Shown one piece after another: positions 31,537 through 45,000 of a DNA stretch of 64,000 nucleotides (within the stretch, counting starts at the first letter, position 1; the number at the start of each line of letters is the position of its first letter). A model generated the notes under the pieces. That model worked only from the letters and a program-made list of their open reading frames with translations, had not been told where the DNA came from and made no database searches. The stretch covers positions 19,490,227 to 19,554,226 of the forward strand of contig NC_134515.1 of assembly GCF_027942865.1 (NCBI RefSeq). Direction: 5' to 3'. Both the position numbers and the translations under genes were made by a program. The stretch is from Odontesthes bonariensis (taxonomy: Eukaryota > Chordata > Actinopteri > Atheriniformes > Atherinopsidae).

Positions 31537-34500
31537 TGGACTCGATTAATTTTGATGAAATTGTTTGTCCAGCGGATCTGTCCTCCAAGACTGTATTTAA
31601 GACAGACAGAAATTCTCCTCTTTTACCCTGCGCAGAAATGAATCATTACATTATGATGCACTTCGGTGTTTTGAAACAGCAATTAGGTCATTGCGTGCAT
31701 AGATTGCTTTCTGAACAAATGCTGGCTCACTTGGCCAGTGCAAACTGTCGCATACGGGAGGAGGAGACTTAAAGGTTCAAGAAAGGGGCTTAATGGTAGG
31801 AACTGCTCTTCCAACAGTGACAGAGGCTAATGTTAATAAATTACCGGGGTGAAAAAGTTCCTATTGTTGAGTTGATAGGAGTCAAATTTTGTATTTCCCA
31901 TTCGCTCTTTTTGTGTTCACAATTATCGGGATTTAAGCGAACAGTTTGCAACCGTTTTGTCTGCTAATAGTGTTTTTTTTTTTTTTTTAATCCTGCCCAA
32001 AAATGTCTGGTAAGATTACGTAATCTATCGTCTTTGGTAGCCCAGGTTTTTGTGCGTACAATTGGAAAAAGAAAATGCAATTTGAATGTAATTTCACTAG
32101 ATGGCAGTCTTTTACAATTTTTCACATCTTAATGGAGCGTGGCGTTAAAGGCATTGAGCATCAGTGGTGACCTGGGGGTATTTGTGTATAGCATGTGCAC
32201 TGCCCAACATAAATGTCTGTTTGTGGGGTCCCTTGGGGGACAAGAACTGCATGGCTCAAAATCTTGGAAGGCCTCACTGTAGTGTGTATGGTGCACCTTT
32301 TCCTCAGAACTAGCTCTGAACAGATAAAATGTGCACGTTGCCTTCCCCCAACGGTAAATAAACGGTCCAATATTTCTTCTCCAGGGTTACAGTTGAATTG
32401 GCCAGACACTGTAGAACCTCGAAGACTATGCAAGAGAAGCTGTGTACTGAAGTACATCTCGAGCAAAGAATCTCCAGACCCCAGCAATGTGAGCACTTGT
32501 TTGGGCAAAACATTGTACAAGTCACCTGACCAACAAGCCCCCCCGAATCATAAAATAAAGCGCTGAGACAAAGTTGTTTCTTTCCTCCAAGATTTATAAA
32601 AAAGAGGCTTTCTGGCTGCTCGACAGATGTGTAGCTGGTAGCCTATCAAAATCTGAACAATTATTCTATCTAGCTAGCACAACCATGTGTGTTCTAGATG
32701 ATCCAGATGCCAGAAAAACGTCATGAGTAATAGCTAAGTTGTCTTCCCACATGCTAGCTGTGCAGAGAATCTGCTTGCTCCAGCTGTGCTTTGAATGGGC
32801 CACAAGATGCACATGGTATTAATTAATGCTATTTTTGTGCCATTTCAATCATACAAAGAATGTGTTTATTATTCAGCAGCTGTGTCACCGAAGGATACAT
32901 TCAGGTGCACTCAGGGTGCAATATCATCAATCTCCTAATGTGTTCTGAAAGACGTTGATTTGAGTTTAAGCTTATTTCATCAGAAATTATAACATTTACA
33001 AGGCAATTTTCTTCTAACTTTCCACTTTGGATATCACAGTATAAGTCAGAAAACAATATTAGAGTTGCGCTAAATGAAACACATTTTTACAGAAAAACCC
33101 GGCACTTGACTTGCAACTTTTAAAGTGTTAGCCAGCCAGCCAGCCCATGCATTGCATACAATAATAAAACAATATTCATTAAGGGGCCAGAAGGGACTTT
33201 TTAGGGTGCAAAATGTGTTGAAAAATTGCTGGCACGTTTTTTTAGTATAGCTCTGCCTCTGGAAGTGATTAGGCCTCAAAGCTTGGGTGAGTACATCACA
33301 AAGAGACAAGGGCGGGTGGGAGCAACAGCTTGTGTGTGCAAGTGTGTGTGGGACGCAGAAAGAGAAGCGTGTGTTTCGAGAAAGGGCAAGAAAAGGAGAT
33401 TCGGGTGGTACTTTTATGCAAGAAGTTCTATGTATGCATGTAGTCTGGAAGATGTGTAGCTCCTGTGGTTGGCTGTCCCCTGTGTCACTGTCTTTAAAAA
33501 ACACTTGCCAAGAGAAACGTCTTCTTTACGGGCTTTGGCTGCCAGATGCCGAGGATAATGGATCAGACTGCAGAAAGAAAGATGGAGAGATGTGTTTGGC
33601 CAGCCAGCCGCACAGACATGAACACATATTAGCACACATACACGCGCACGTTTGCTCACTTTGTGGGCAGGGCTCCCTGTGGTGCTCAAGCAAGAAGTGA
33701 ATAATTCATCTTCAAGTCACTGTACAACTGCCACACACACTCTGCTACACACAGGGGAAGCATTAGGCCTAGTTAGGAATGTCACTCTAAGTTACCATGA
33801 ATGAACACACAGTTTGGGCATGCTTTCAGAATCCAGAGGTGCCACATTTTCTGAATGTGTGTGACACACAATAGAAGGGAATAGCTGTTTATGTCTGCTT
33901 TGCTGTGAACTAACACATGGAGCGCCAGTGTGTGAATGCAAGCGTGTCTGCTGGCTGGAGAGCCAGTGAAACAGGAATGTGTCACAGTTCCTGCAAGCCA
34001 CTCAGCTCCCAAACTGCAGCAAATAAACATTCCTCCGCTGCTGTGTCAGTGCTGAGTCCTCGCCCACTGTTGCTGTAAAACACTGCTTGTAATTAAAACC
34101 AAAAACTGAGCGTTTCTCCCTTTGTATCCAGCAGCATGACTAGATTTGAGATAATTACTAAAGCTATCAGAAATTTCTCCCTGCTGTTTCTTGACTCAAA
34201 GGCAGCACTCCACAATCCAAATAGAGTCAGAGAGGATCAGGAGATGATTAGAATATCAGGTCTTCATTGATTAAATGTAAAGTTTGGGTTGCAGGATTTT
34301 GAACTGCTTTGAACTACATGTTTCTAAAACAGAATACCTTCAAATCTAAAATAAGGCGGTTACACATTTGAAAGAGAAGTGTTACTATTCAATCCAGCCA
34401 AACACATCACGGTGCAATTCATCACTGACTTTTGAGATGTACAAATGCTGGCTTGATCCTCGGTGACAGGTGAAATTATGCACAGGCTTATGTTGTGTCA

Positions 34501-35230
34501 CATGGGTTCCACCACAGTTTGCACTCATATTTCATGTGGACCTCAGAGCTGAAAGGTTTCTTTGCTGTACCCATGCATTGTCAGATGTCTGTAAACATCT
34601 TCCCCTGCTGGTTGTCCTTGCTCAACGTTTTCCCCCATCATTACAGCTCTGTTTACAGGAGGTCTTGCAGTGTTTGCAAGCATATCATCTGCACTGGAAT
34701 ATATAGTGGTTTAAAGTTTCGCTCTGCTACTTAGTTTTCCATCCAAACCACTCAATCCCAGCGGAACCCATTCCGACATGGTACTTTATCTGTTTGTTGT
34801 CACTCGTCTGGTCTTGCCAGGTTAACAACTCACAGATGTGTAACTGGGGAGTTTGGATTTTTTTCTTTTTGGATAATGTTTTCTTATCAAATTATTACCT
34901 GTGCATTCCAAATGTTGTGAACTGTGGTAATTAAAGGTGCACAATGCAAAAAAGGTTGGTGTAGAGGGGACACTGTTGTTTGAGTTACTGAAGCCAATCT
35001 CATTGCGATGTTCACTTATTTGACTTTTGGTTCTCACTTAAAGGAAAATTATTTCAACCTAGGCATATTTTCTTTGGAATCTGGATGTTGGATTTTAGTA
35101 GCCACAAAAATCCTTGCTATTGGATCACTACTGATCCGGAATGCTTCAATATACAAACCTGGTGTTCAGAAGCTTTCTAAAATGCAGCAGAACATGTATT
35201 CTGCTATTTGTTAATCGATCTGAACCTTGA
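31537..35230. other. Intergenic, nothing recognised
   Basis: This 3.7 kb spacer shows no exon I can name. Overlapping open frames at 32161-32566 on both strands (about 117-119 codons each) carry no recognised motif and I do not call them. A poly(T) run lies at 31973-31988. Frames at 33070-33700 are unremarkable. Confidence 0.45.
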
Positions 35231-35239
35231 CTTAACAGC

Positions 35240-35850
35240 CACAAGTACGAACAAAATCCACATGTATATATCCATTATATCCACATGGGCTTGTGAGTGG
35301 AACACAGTCCACCACTGCATCTGAAACTGTAACCTGAAAAACTGTATTATGAAAGGAGGAAGCCATATATCAACTCTGCAGAGAGACACCACCAAGTGGG
35401 CACGAACAGTGAACAGAAAAATCCTTGAACGTGTTCCATAGTCAGATGAGCTCACATTTCAGCTGCTCTTTGGAAAAACTGACATCTGGTTCTACATGCC
35501 AAAGATGAGAGAGATAATCTGGGCTGTTATCAACAGGAGATGCAGAAGCCAGCATCTGTGATGGTGTGGGGGTGCATCAGTGTCCATGGTATGGAAGACT
35601 TGCATATGTGTGAAAGTGCCATTGATTTAAAGGCATTTATTGGAATTATGAAGAAGCATATACTACCATTAAAGCAGCATCTTTTCGAAAAGGATGACTT
35701 GTCGTTATTTCGGCAGGACAGTGCCAGGCTTTATGCTGCACACATTAAGGGTACATATTCCTCTGGAAAACTACAACAATGGATATCCTCATCTCCTAAA
35801 TCATTAAAAAGTGCAATTAAAAGAAAGGATGAAGTTAGACAATGGTAGTC
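35240..35850 (+). mobile_element. Decayed Tc1/mariner transposase fragment
   Basis: The plus strand keeps scattered pieces of a Tc1-like DDE transposase in order: a linker-like part near 35300-35400; SDELTFQ (the WSDExxF catalytic block, its Trp codon turned into a stop) at about 35440; SVMVWGCISVHGMEDLH (matching the conserved VMVWGCxSxxG block) at 35555-35610; and LFRQDSARLYAAHIK (matching the FQQDxxxxHxA block with the second catalytic Asp) near 35705-35750. The reading frame is broken by at least one stop and by frame changes, and the N-terminal HTH region and inverted repeats are not visible, so this is an old inactive copy. Confidence 0.75.
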
Positions 35851-35859
35851 ATCCCCCTC

Positions 35860-38800
35860 TCCAATTTTATATTTTTTTTGCTGGCATCAGATTCATTTAT
35901 GTTTTCTAACTATATTGGAGAAGGTCAGTAAAAACCTTTCTCCTGTCTCACCTGGTTGGACATTATATTGTTTTACTCTTCTTTGTGTTTGATGGCGTCT
36001 GCGGTCTCTGTCCTCCTTTTCTCCTCCTGTCTTATTTTGTTTCAGTTTGCTGAGTTATTGCCAACTTATGTGAGCAATCTTTTTTTTTTAGCTTATTTGA
36101 TCTGTTTTAAAGATCCAATTATTTGTTATTTTTTTTAGATTTTTGATTTATTAATGTTTGTCATGTTTTTAAAAAAAAAATTATTATTATAAAAAAAAAT
36201 ATTTCTTTATTCAAGTATGGCCTATGTCTGTTTTTCTATGGCTTGCTTCCTAAGATGTCTCTTTGTTGAAATTTCATAATAATGTCGCTAAACAATATAG
36301 AGCGCAACTTGTAGCATCAGTTTTCAACAAGCCAACTTACGTGAGGTTTATTCTAATAATATGTTGAAGGACTTAGCGACATCTAGCTACCTAAACTGTT
36401 CGCCATCATCCTTCCTTTCCAAGTCTGTAGAAAAATCAGTGATTACTGGGAGGAACATGAGAGGGTCACTCTTGAGCCAGTGTGTGCCTTTGGGCGATTA
36501 GAAAGAAGCTTGGCGGTGCAGCACAGCAAAAGGCAAGGAGAAGGATATACAAGAATGAAAGTACATCCTCTTTTAACTGTTTTAACTATGTTTCAGGACA
36601 TAAAGATAATCATCTGCTCCTTATCGGGTCCTCAAAGTAGGTTATCACATCTGAACAACAATAAATGACATATTATACCATGTCACTGTTTATGTAACAA
36701 AAACTAAATCAAAATGCAGAAGCTATGTCAAACCAAAGCGTTTTTTTTTGTTTTTTTTTTAACCCTAATGAAATTGTACCTTTAGAATTTAGCTTTTAAG
36801 TTAAGCTTTGTTAGCAATGAACGAAGGACATCTTTTAAGTGTTAGAGAGGTTTCCTGGTGATGAGGTGTTTGAGGTTTACTGTATATCCTAAAGTGAGGT
36901 CTTGTAGTCGAGAAAACTATTTAATATCAACAAAATATGTGCCAACAGAGAAGAGACCATCAGGCCAAGACATTTCAGAGGTCGTGTAAATATGTGTGCA
37001 TGCTGAGGCTAGGGGTGCCAACAACTTAAAGTACATTTTTCCCCCATTCAGATTCACTAGCGTGTTCATATGCAAAATGATACACTTAGAATCTTTATTC
37101 ATGTGTCAAGAAAATTGGCATATTTCACGCACATGCATGTACACACAAAAACTGCAATTTTTTTCCCTCCCACCTTAAGTGCAGAGCTTGCTCTCCATTT
37201 CGCTCCATTGGGGCACAGAGCCTGACCACAGACATCATACTGATTGCTCTCTGTGGTCGCGTGGTCTGTCCACATTCCCACCCTGATTCACTATGTGCAG
37301 AAAACCCAACAACGGAAAACAGTGGTTTTAGAGTGTCTGAAGGTTTGCGGATAGTGAGTGTTTTCTGTGTCTCCCCTAAGCCAGTCTTCCTCTAGTCCCA
37401 TCCATTACCCTGCTGCAGACCCCAGGAACTTGGGAAGAGTCTGGCGCACACTCAATTTGACGCTTTTGGAGTGTTTTGGACTTGAATAGGTAAGAAAAAG
37501 AGAGGACCCTAAACTGTGCAAATCCCTTTGTGCATCTGCCTGGATAAATGTAACCTCGCCTCTCTCCTGTGTGACAGGTTGTGGCAGGCCAGTAGATGAT
37601 GAAGTGATGGAGATGTTAGGAGGGCCACGGCCATTGTGATGTTGGGTGGCTGTTACTCTGGAACTGCCATCTGCCAAAAAGGTCAGTTGCTAGGGGATGA
37701 TTCTCCTGGACCGTGTCTGCCTCCCAGCTGCCATCCACACACCCACACACACTCAGACACACACATTCACTTGAGTATGTGCACAAACTTTCATAGGAAG
37801 ACATGCTGTTTCCATAACATCTTAGAAATATGGATTTTATGTTAGTAAATTTCACTCACTGGACTGACTTGTTGATCCTGTTGTTGAATTTCTCTGTTGG
37901 GTTACTTGCGTGTGATGGGGCTACAAATACATATTTCCCTCCATAATATCCCTGTGGTCTTTTAGTGCCACCAAACAAATGCCTCTCATTGCTACACAAG
38001 CATTTTAAGGATGTTTATATAATAACAATACCCAAATTAATTTCAGCTTGGCCCATAAGCGCATGCTTAGATTGCAATGAAATGTTGGGTCAGATCAAAT
38101 CAGTTTCGTGCCTCATTGTTCATCCCAGTGGTTGTAAGCAGCCTGTTGTTGAACTAAACCCAAAACTAAATTCTTTATCATACACCCTTCACATGAAAGC
38201 CAACTCCACCCAGCGGGTAAATATTATTCGACAATTTAGCAGGAATTTTAATATGGTGTTGCTGTGCCTCCGTTCTTCTTTGCATGCTCTCGGGGGATTG
38301 ACCTCATAGCTTCATTACTGTAAGGAAAACAGCGGCAAGAGGTGACAATCTTGCCCTAGCTGATATGATGAAGTTGTTTTTTTTTAAAGGGACAATAATC
38401 TCCTAATGTGGCTGAATTGATCATAATCAAGTTAATTATTTGTCGAGGTAACTTGGTTCTATATCAGTCAGTAAGCCCCATGACCAAATAAAAGAATGTG
38501 ATATAGGCCTTGTCCCACTCATGTGAATGTCAATGTGTTATTATAATGAGATTAGTGCCAAAATGGGACTCAACTGTACAATTTTTTTATTTTAATCCCT
38601 CCTGTCACACTCTCCTGCTCTCCATCGCTCTTCCTCTCCTTGAACCCCTCAACTCCAGTCTGTGCTCCTCCACTGGCCTACCATAGAGACTGACTTTTGT
38701 GTCGTGGGGCTGTTGTTTTTGTTTGTGCCCTTCTCACCATGGCTGCCTGCTTGCCGCCTGGCAGCCCCGTGTGTCAAAGGTGGCTGCAGCAGAACAGACT

Positions 38801-39300
38801 GTGGGAACAGCCGGTTAGCCTCCCTTGGTCTCCTGTTCCCCAACCAGAGGGGCAGCCATCAATCCCGTACTCCCCCTGCCCGTGCACACACACACACATG
38901 CGCACACACACTAAGTCACAAACACACAAATGCTCAAGCAAACTCGTAATCACACAAAAACCCTACAACGCTCACACCCTCTCCCAATAATCCTCGGAAG
39001 CAATTTCATCTCGACTCGGGTGGCGGCCCATTGTCGCCAGCCCCTTCAATCTTTCCTTATTAACTCTCGCTTTGTCCCGCATCCGAGCTTCTGGACTCAT
39101 CTCTCCTACATTCCGATCAGTGCTGCTCTCAGCACTCCCAGGCAACCTCCATTTGCTAATCCTACTGCCTCCCCCACCAGCAGCCCCACCCCAAAAAACT
39201 CTTACTGTTTTGTTTTTTTTCTTTCCAACCTGCCGATCACCTACTTGCAGTATAAGGTAGGGGCATTAACTCCATGGGTTTTCTGAAGACAGAGCGTGAA
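35860..39300. other. Intergenic, nothing recognised
   Basis: The spacer between the Tc1 fossil and the candidate wnt1 3' enhancer. It is AT-rich from 35860 to about 37100 and more mixed later. The 38640-39080 part is GC-richer than its surroundings and contains a TCF/LEF-like TCAAAGG near 38775, but I cannot support an exon. A short CA run lies near 38885-38910. Confidence 0.4.
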
Positions 39301-39339
39301 GGCGGGGTGGGTGAAAGAGGAGGCGGCCACAAAGTGACT

Positions 39340-39552
39340 CCAGCCCAGACAATTAGAACAATGAGCCGGGCCTGTAGGGGGCTAACTCGCTGCGTCACGC
39401 CTGGACGGTGGGGTATTTTGTCAGTTTAATGAATTGTCCGTCAGGCCAGGGCCACATCGCAGGCTGCACAGGGAAAGGCCAGCAGGGACCCAGACACTAA
39501 GTCGGTATTTATTACACTGCCTTTGTCACTAATTGAGCTAATTATCACTGAC
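39340..39552. promoter_or_regulatory. Candidate wnt1 downstream enhancer
   Basis: A GC-balanced, high-complexity island in an AT-rich spacer, about 2.5 kb beyond the wnt1 stop codon. It holds a dense set of developmental factor motifs: CAATTAG at about 39350, a SOX-like AACAAT at about 39357, a paired-domain-like GCGTCACGC at 39392-39400, and homeodomain cores TAATTG at 39530-39535 and TAATTA at 39539-39544, the last two one helical turn apart. Mammalian Wnt1 is known to have a neural enhancer 3' of the gene containing homeodomain sites. Equating the two is inference from position and motif content. Confidence 0.35.
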
Positions 39553-40510
39553 TCCTTAGCACTCCCACAGGCAGCACCCCCTCCAATCACTGTCTCTAAC
39601 AACTCTCCCACCTTACTCTCATGCCTGGGATTTGAACTCTGCCTTCCCTCCTCTTTTTTAAAATTTTTTAAATCACTTTCGCTTTCTTTTTTTCTTTCTA
39701 CCAATCTACCTATTATTACCTTTTATTTATCTTTCAAAGCACATTTGTTTTTTTCCTTACTATTTAGTTATACCAACTCCTGACTTATTAGTCAGTTTGT
39801 CAATCAATGTAGTGTTAGTTTAGTCATTTTCCAGCATATGATGGACCCTCTTCTCTGGTGATGAAAGGCAGAATATCAGTTTTGTTGTGATCAGATGGGT
39901 TATTCTGTGACTCTTTTTTCTTTAAGGTGCCCATCAACTGTTGATCAATTTATTACCTTTTGCTGTTGCTACGAAACTGTGATTCTACAGCTGTGATACG
40001 AACTGTTTTGTCAGCCTTTATTCAAAAGCATTTTCATCCATTTTTGCTGCCTTTTGATACTGTTTTGCCTCCACAGTGCGCTATCAGAGTGATCCTGCCC
40101 ACTCCTGTAATCTGGTTGGTTAAAGAGTGCAAAGCTTTCCAAACTTCTGTGGTTAGTCCGGTTGCCAGGCATTGGAGGAGACTCTAGGTTTTCATAATAT
40201 TTCCATTTTTTCTTTATTTCTTTCAGACATTAGGCAAATGAGGCAAAGCTTTCAATGTAAACCCCTATACTGTATGAGATAAAGTATGTGGCTGGATAAG
40301 CAGGCTCTGTCTCTGTGGTTGGCAGCACAGATGCAGGGATGTTTTGTGAGCTGGAGAAAGAGGCTGCTTTGGTGGTGGTAATAGGATTAAGCATAGGACA
40401 CCCAGGGATGGGCTTATATTTTCAGTTGGTCCGTTGTAAAAATTCTCAAAAACATTGGCCACAACTGACATCACAGCATCTTCAACGCATTCAGGAGGTC
40501 ACCTTAATTG
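39553..40510. other. Intergenic between candidate enhancer and wnt1 3' end
   Basis: Pyrimidine-rich at 39640-39780, then mixed sequence. No gene or transposon is recognised. Confidence 0.4.
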
Positions 40511-40514
40511 AAAA

Positions 40515-42068
40515 ATATATACTTTATTGTTCTATCATACAGTACAAAACCAACAGGAACCTAAATCTCTAAAAAAAAAAAAAATGCATTTCTTACATTT
40601 CTCTATAACAGTACAAAAATCCTTGAAAATAAATATATTCATATTTACACTTATTAAAAAAAAGTTGATATTCAGTGCATGACCAAACACAAATGTTTTT
40701 TTTTTGTTTTTGTTTTTTTTTACAGAAAACAAGAAGGAATAATATTCTGTTTCTAGCAATAGTCAGCTTTTGTCAGCTACATTAAACAAAATAAAAGAAA
40801 AACAATTCTTCTCTTTACTTATGGCATATTGTCCAGCCACTGTCAAGCAAATAAATCATTTGGCAAACTTACATGTTACATCTTTATAAATATTTTCTGA
40901 TTATTCAATACTTACAGCATTTTGGTTCTCTTAGCTGATACACAGTTTCTGGAGAAAATCCTTTCTTGAGAATAAGCTGTTTCATCGTAAACAATTTTTA
41001 AAGCCATAGCTTGAAATTATGAACCATTTGACTACCGTATATTTTGGCCAAAATTAGTTTAATCCTGCACATTTGTATTTTCTTTTTTTCTTGTTCATCC
41101 CAGAGTGGTGTCGGTTTTCATTTTGACAGTATGTGAGATTCTGCAAGTCACATTAAGTCTTTACTTTTAATACATTGACCACTCAGTTTTGCCAAACTGC
41201 GCCTTGTCATACCTTAATATTCAGTGTATTGATAATACATTCAAATTATCTTGCCTCAGTCAGATTTACTCAGTCAGTTTCTGTTTTGCTTGCTGAGCAC
41301 TAGACATATAACATTGCGACTATCCTGTGGTAAGTCAAAGTGGCAAATCAGGTTGAAGGGGTATTTAGCTCCGGAGAAATCTAAACAGAGAGGGAAAATG
41401 TAGGTGATTGGGTGGCATCCAGGTCTTAAGTACTCAAGCTGGGAACAGATAGCCCATCCAGGGGAGATAAACTTCACACAGTTTCACGAGAGAGAAGTAA
41501 AACTTTGGCAAAAGAAAACAAAAATACAGTTATTTCAAAATAACCTCCCTCTTGTTAGAGGTCCTCACCAGTTTACGAGAGTACATGTTTGTGGCTTTCT
41601 GGCCACAGAAACATCTGTGAAACATTGTGTCCAGTTTCTTCCCTCAGTGGTGGAGAACATGGCTCCAGTAGTACCTGGTTACAGCAGTCCTTCTCCCTTT
41701 GCTTCTACCTATCACTTTAGGGATGTGGGTCATTTCCATTCTACATAAATGACCGTTCTATTTAAATACGTATAAGGAAAAACATTAAAGATAAAGAACA
41801 AGCACATATACGCCTGCAGTACCCTGTTTATAGATTTGTGCTTTTTCTCTCCTTCCTACCAAAAACACTGACTGACTTGTTGTGCCACAAAGTTCCCTGT
41901 ATCAGTTTACCCACCCTGAAGCTGGACTAGCCTCTACCTACTGTGACATTTCAAACCACTTGTGTGCCTAAGCCTTGTGGTTCTCTGAGCCAACTACCTG
42001 CTTTGTTAAGAAGTTCTTTTTTGCCCCATCATACGTGCCAAAATATTTGCCTGCGTTTCCACCTCTGA
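40515..42068 (-). other. wnt1: Probable wnt1 3' UTR
   Basis: This lies downstream of the wnt1 stop on the minus strand. A minus-strand AATAAA (plus tttatt at 40523-40528) would give a 3' UTR of about 1.5 kb. The distal part (40570-40730) has several poly(A)/poly(T) runs. The end point is a guess from the signal alone. Confidence 0.35.
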
Positions 42069-45000
42069 TCATAGACACTGATGTAACGTTCGTGTGCTGG
42101 TGCAGTTCAAACAGCTGACATGACAGCACCAGTGAAACGTGCAATGGCAACGTTCAGTCACACTTTCAGTCCGAGTTTTGAACCCACGTCCACAGCATAG
42201 CAACTCACATCCATCCAGCCCTGGAGAAGAGCTGTTGCATGTTCTTCCAGAAGTTCCCAAAGTGCCAGTTTTGCCATTGTAGGAGCAGAAGTTTGGGGAT
42301 TTCTCAAAATAGACTAGATCCATGGCAGAGGGGGGTTTGTGAGCTGGGTTTTCCGGCTCTAGATGTCGGGGATCAGCTCGGTGGGAGGCACGGTTGCTGC
42401 CCTTGTTGGCATAAACCACTCTGGATGCGCCATCAAAGCGGTCCTTAAGGAAATCTCCCACTGTGCGGAAGCTAGGCAGCCGCATCCAACAGGTACGCAC
42501 AGTGCAGGAGCCGGACATGCCGTGGCACTTACACTCCTGACGCATCTCTGATGACACAGTCTGATGAGAGGAAGAGAGGATGCACGTGCATCACAAATAT
42601 GTTTGATTCATTTGTGGAATTTTATTTCACAGTCAGTTGTTACAGACAGTCACTCCAAGTTAAAGTATCAAACGCTCACCATTCTCCCAGCTTCATTGTT
42701 GTGCAGGTTGATGAGGTAGCGCAGATCTCTGCCCCGCTCACTGGAGTCGACAAACTCTCGGCTAAACATCCGGCCAAAATCCACATTGTCACTGCAGCCC
42801 CCCCAGTGCCAGTCTGGCCCTCCAGGACCTCGGCGACGATAATCGCATGTGCACGACTCAATGGCCCCTTCTGAGCAGGATCGAGCCACAGCATGGGTCA
42901 CCCCTGCGCTGGTAATGGCAAATACAAATGCCGTCTCTCGGCAACCTGAATAAACAACATCAAAACTTCTCATCGGAACCTGATCCAGCCTTTCAGATTT
43001 AAATTTGCCAATTTCTGCCCAAAGTTGGATAGAAATTACAGACAAAGCCTTTTAAATGTGCACAAGCGATTCCATTACATCCTGCCCAAAATTGTCCAAA
43101 TATTGCCTGTTGAGAAAGACAAGAGAGGCTCACCACGATTGACAATTTTGCCAAAAATTGCTGGGCTGTGGGTGGTCGGGCAGTTCCAGCGGCGGTTTCG
43201 GAACTGCCACTTGCACTCCTTTATAGCAGTGTGCAGTCCAGCGGCGATGGCGTGCAAGATGCCAGGATTCTGCCGAATCAGCCGGCGCTGGCGACGACTC
43301 AGAAGGGCCAGGCTTGGGTCCAGGACCAACTGCACGTTCTTGGAATTGGTGAGAAGATTGGATGAGGAAGCCACGTTGACAATACCCCTGGCATAAGGAC
43401 AACAAAGACAAGTGAAACCAGAATCACGGAGCAGGCAATTTATGAATGCTGCTCCTAAGGTGACCCTCAAAACCCTTGGCATTTTATGAGTGCTGGGATT
43501 TCAAATGACAGTTTTCAAAATGTACTACAATAATAAACAATGACACATGTTTTCCGAGACCATGAGGCGACAGTAAGTCTCTGAGTCACAATGCAAGTTT
43601 AAATCTTGGCAGATCACTTGAAGTTGAATCATTTTACCTTTATAGATTTCTGTGGCAAGACACAGTTATGTGATTTAAATGAACTGTCTGTAATGCTCTC
43701 ATCAGAATGAGTACATTACTTCAATGACATACAGATACAAAGCAACGTGGTACTCTCAGGAAATGTTCATGTGTGCAGGTACTGATCATCACGACCTTTC
43801 TCTGTTCATTTTCTTTTATGAAAAGTTAAAGAAAATAAGCCTATAAGCAGTGCTCCACTGATGACTTCGCAAACCATAGTCAATTCTGCAAATCTGTCCA
43901 TCATTTCAAAACATCCTAAATAAAAACGCTTCACAGTCTCTTTAGTTTGCTGACAAAAATGGAAAAACTCTATAAATGTTTTGCCCGTAACATTAATGTC
44001 ACAAGTGCATAGAATTCACCATGCATATGAACTCAGAATATTTAGAATTCAGTGTAAGTTGTCACGTGATATTACAAAAAATGATGGTTTGTCATTTGTG
44101 GTGCCACCTGTGCTGGCTCAGTTTGAGAGCAATTTTCAATCACTAAACAGGGTTTAAATGCATCCATTTTGGTGGTCAGATTTCCGAACATTCTGGGCGT
44201 TTCAGCACACAGGCTGTATAATTTTCCACTTTATCTGGCATTTTCTGTTAGACTTTTGTGTCGACATTTTTTACTTCAGTGGTGCGTGATGGCCGTGTCT
44301 CTTGTTGAGCATTATCATCCGGAAAAGCCGGCGAGTCTTGGCCTGTCAGGATGTTCGACCCAGACGGTGGTGCGGTGTGGTTTGGGAGCATAAATAATAA
44401 TGATAATCTCTTCTTTTTGGGTGTTTACCTCATTCCAAAACCCAATTTTTCCAGTTGTTTTCTTGGAATTTAGCTGACATTCTAAATATGTGAAAACACA
44501 TCTAATCTAATGGAACCGCAACAATCTTTTGTTAAATCTTTACCCCATCACACCCAACCCACAGTTGACAGATTTTTAAACAAGCAAGTCAATATGCTAA
44601 ACTATACAGATCCGACTTTATTGTTTTTTTGTTTTTTTTTTAATATCGAAATACTGTGCTGGTTGGCTGTTTTAGTTTGAGGTTGTGTATAGACGGAGGA
44701 ATGTACAGTATTAGATCAACACGACCCTGAACAGGACCTCGTATAGGATTCCTTTCGGCTATGAAATAAATCCATATTTAATTTATCCCACATTGCACTG
44801 AAAAATGCTGTCTCGTGTTCAAGCCACACTGTTCAAAAGGGGGGGGGGGGGGGGGGGGGGCCAGGCAGAGAGAATGAATTAAATTTACTGCAAATAAAAG
44901 GTAAAACTGTCATTATTAGGCCTACAAGAGTAATTCGTTTGTTGTGAAATGGCGTGTTGTCGCTAATTACACTGAAGGGCCAATAAATTAAAAAGAGAAA

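Noticed and set aside
32161-32566. Overlapping open frames of about 117-119 codons on both strands
   Set aside because: No motif, no splice context and no recognised family. Two strands open at once suggests chance.
33070-33700. Overlapping frames of 137-144 codons
   Set aside because: Low-information composition rich in His/Cys/Ser from CA-like segments. No domain recognised.
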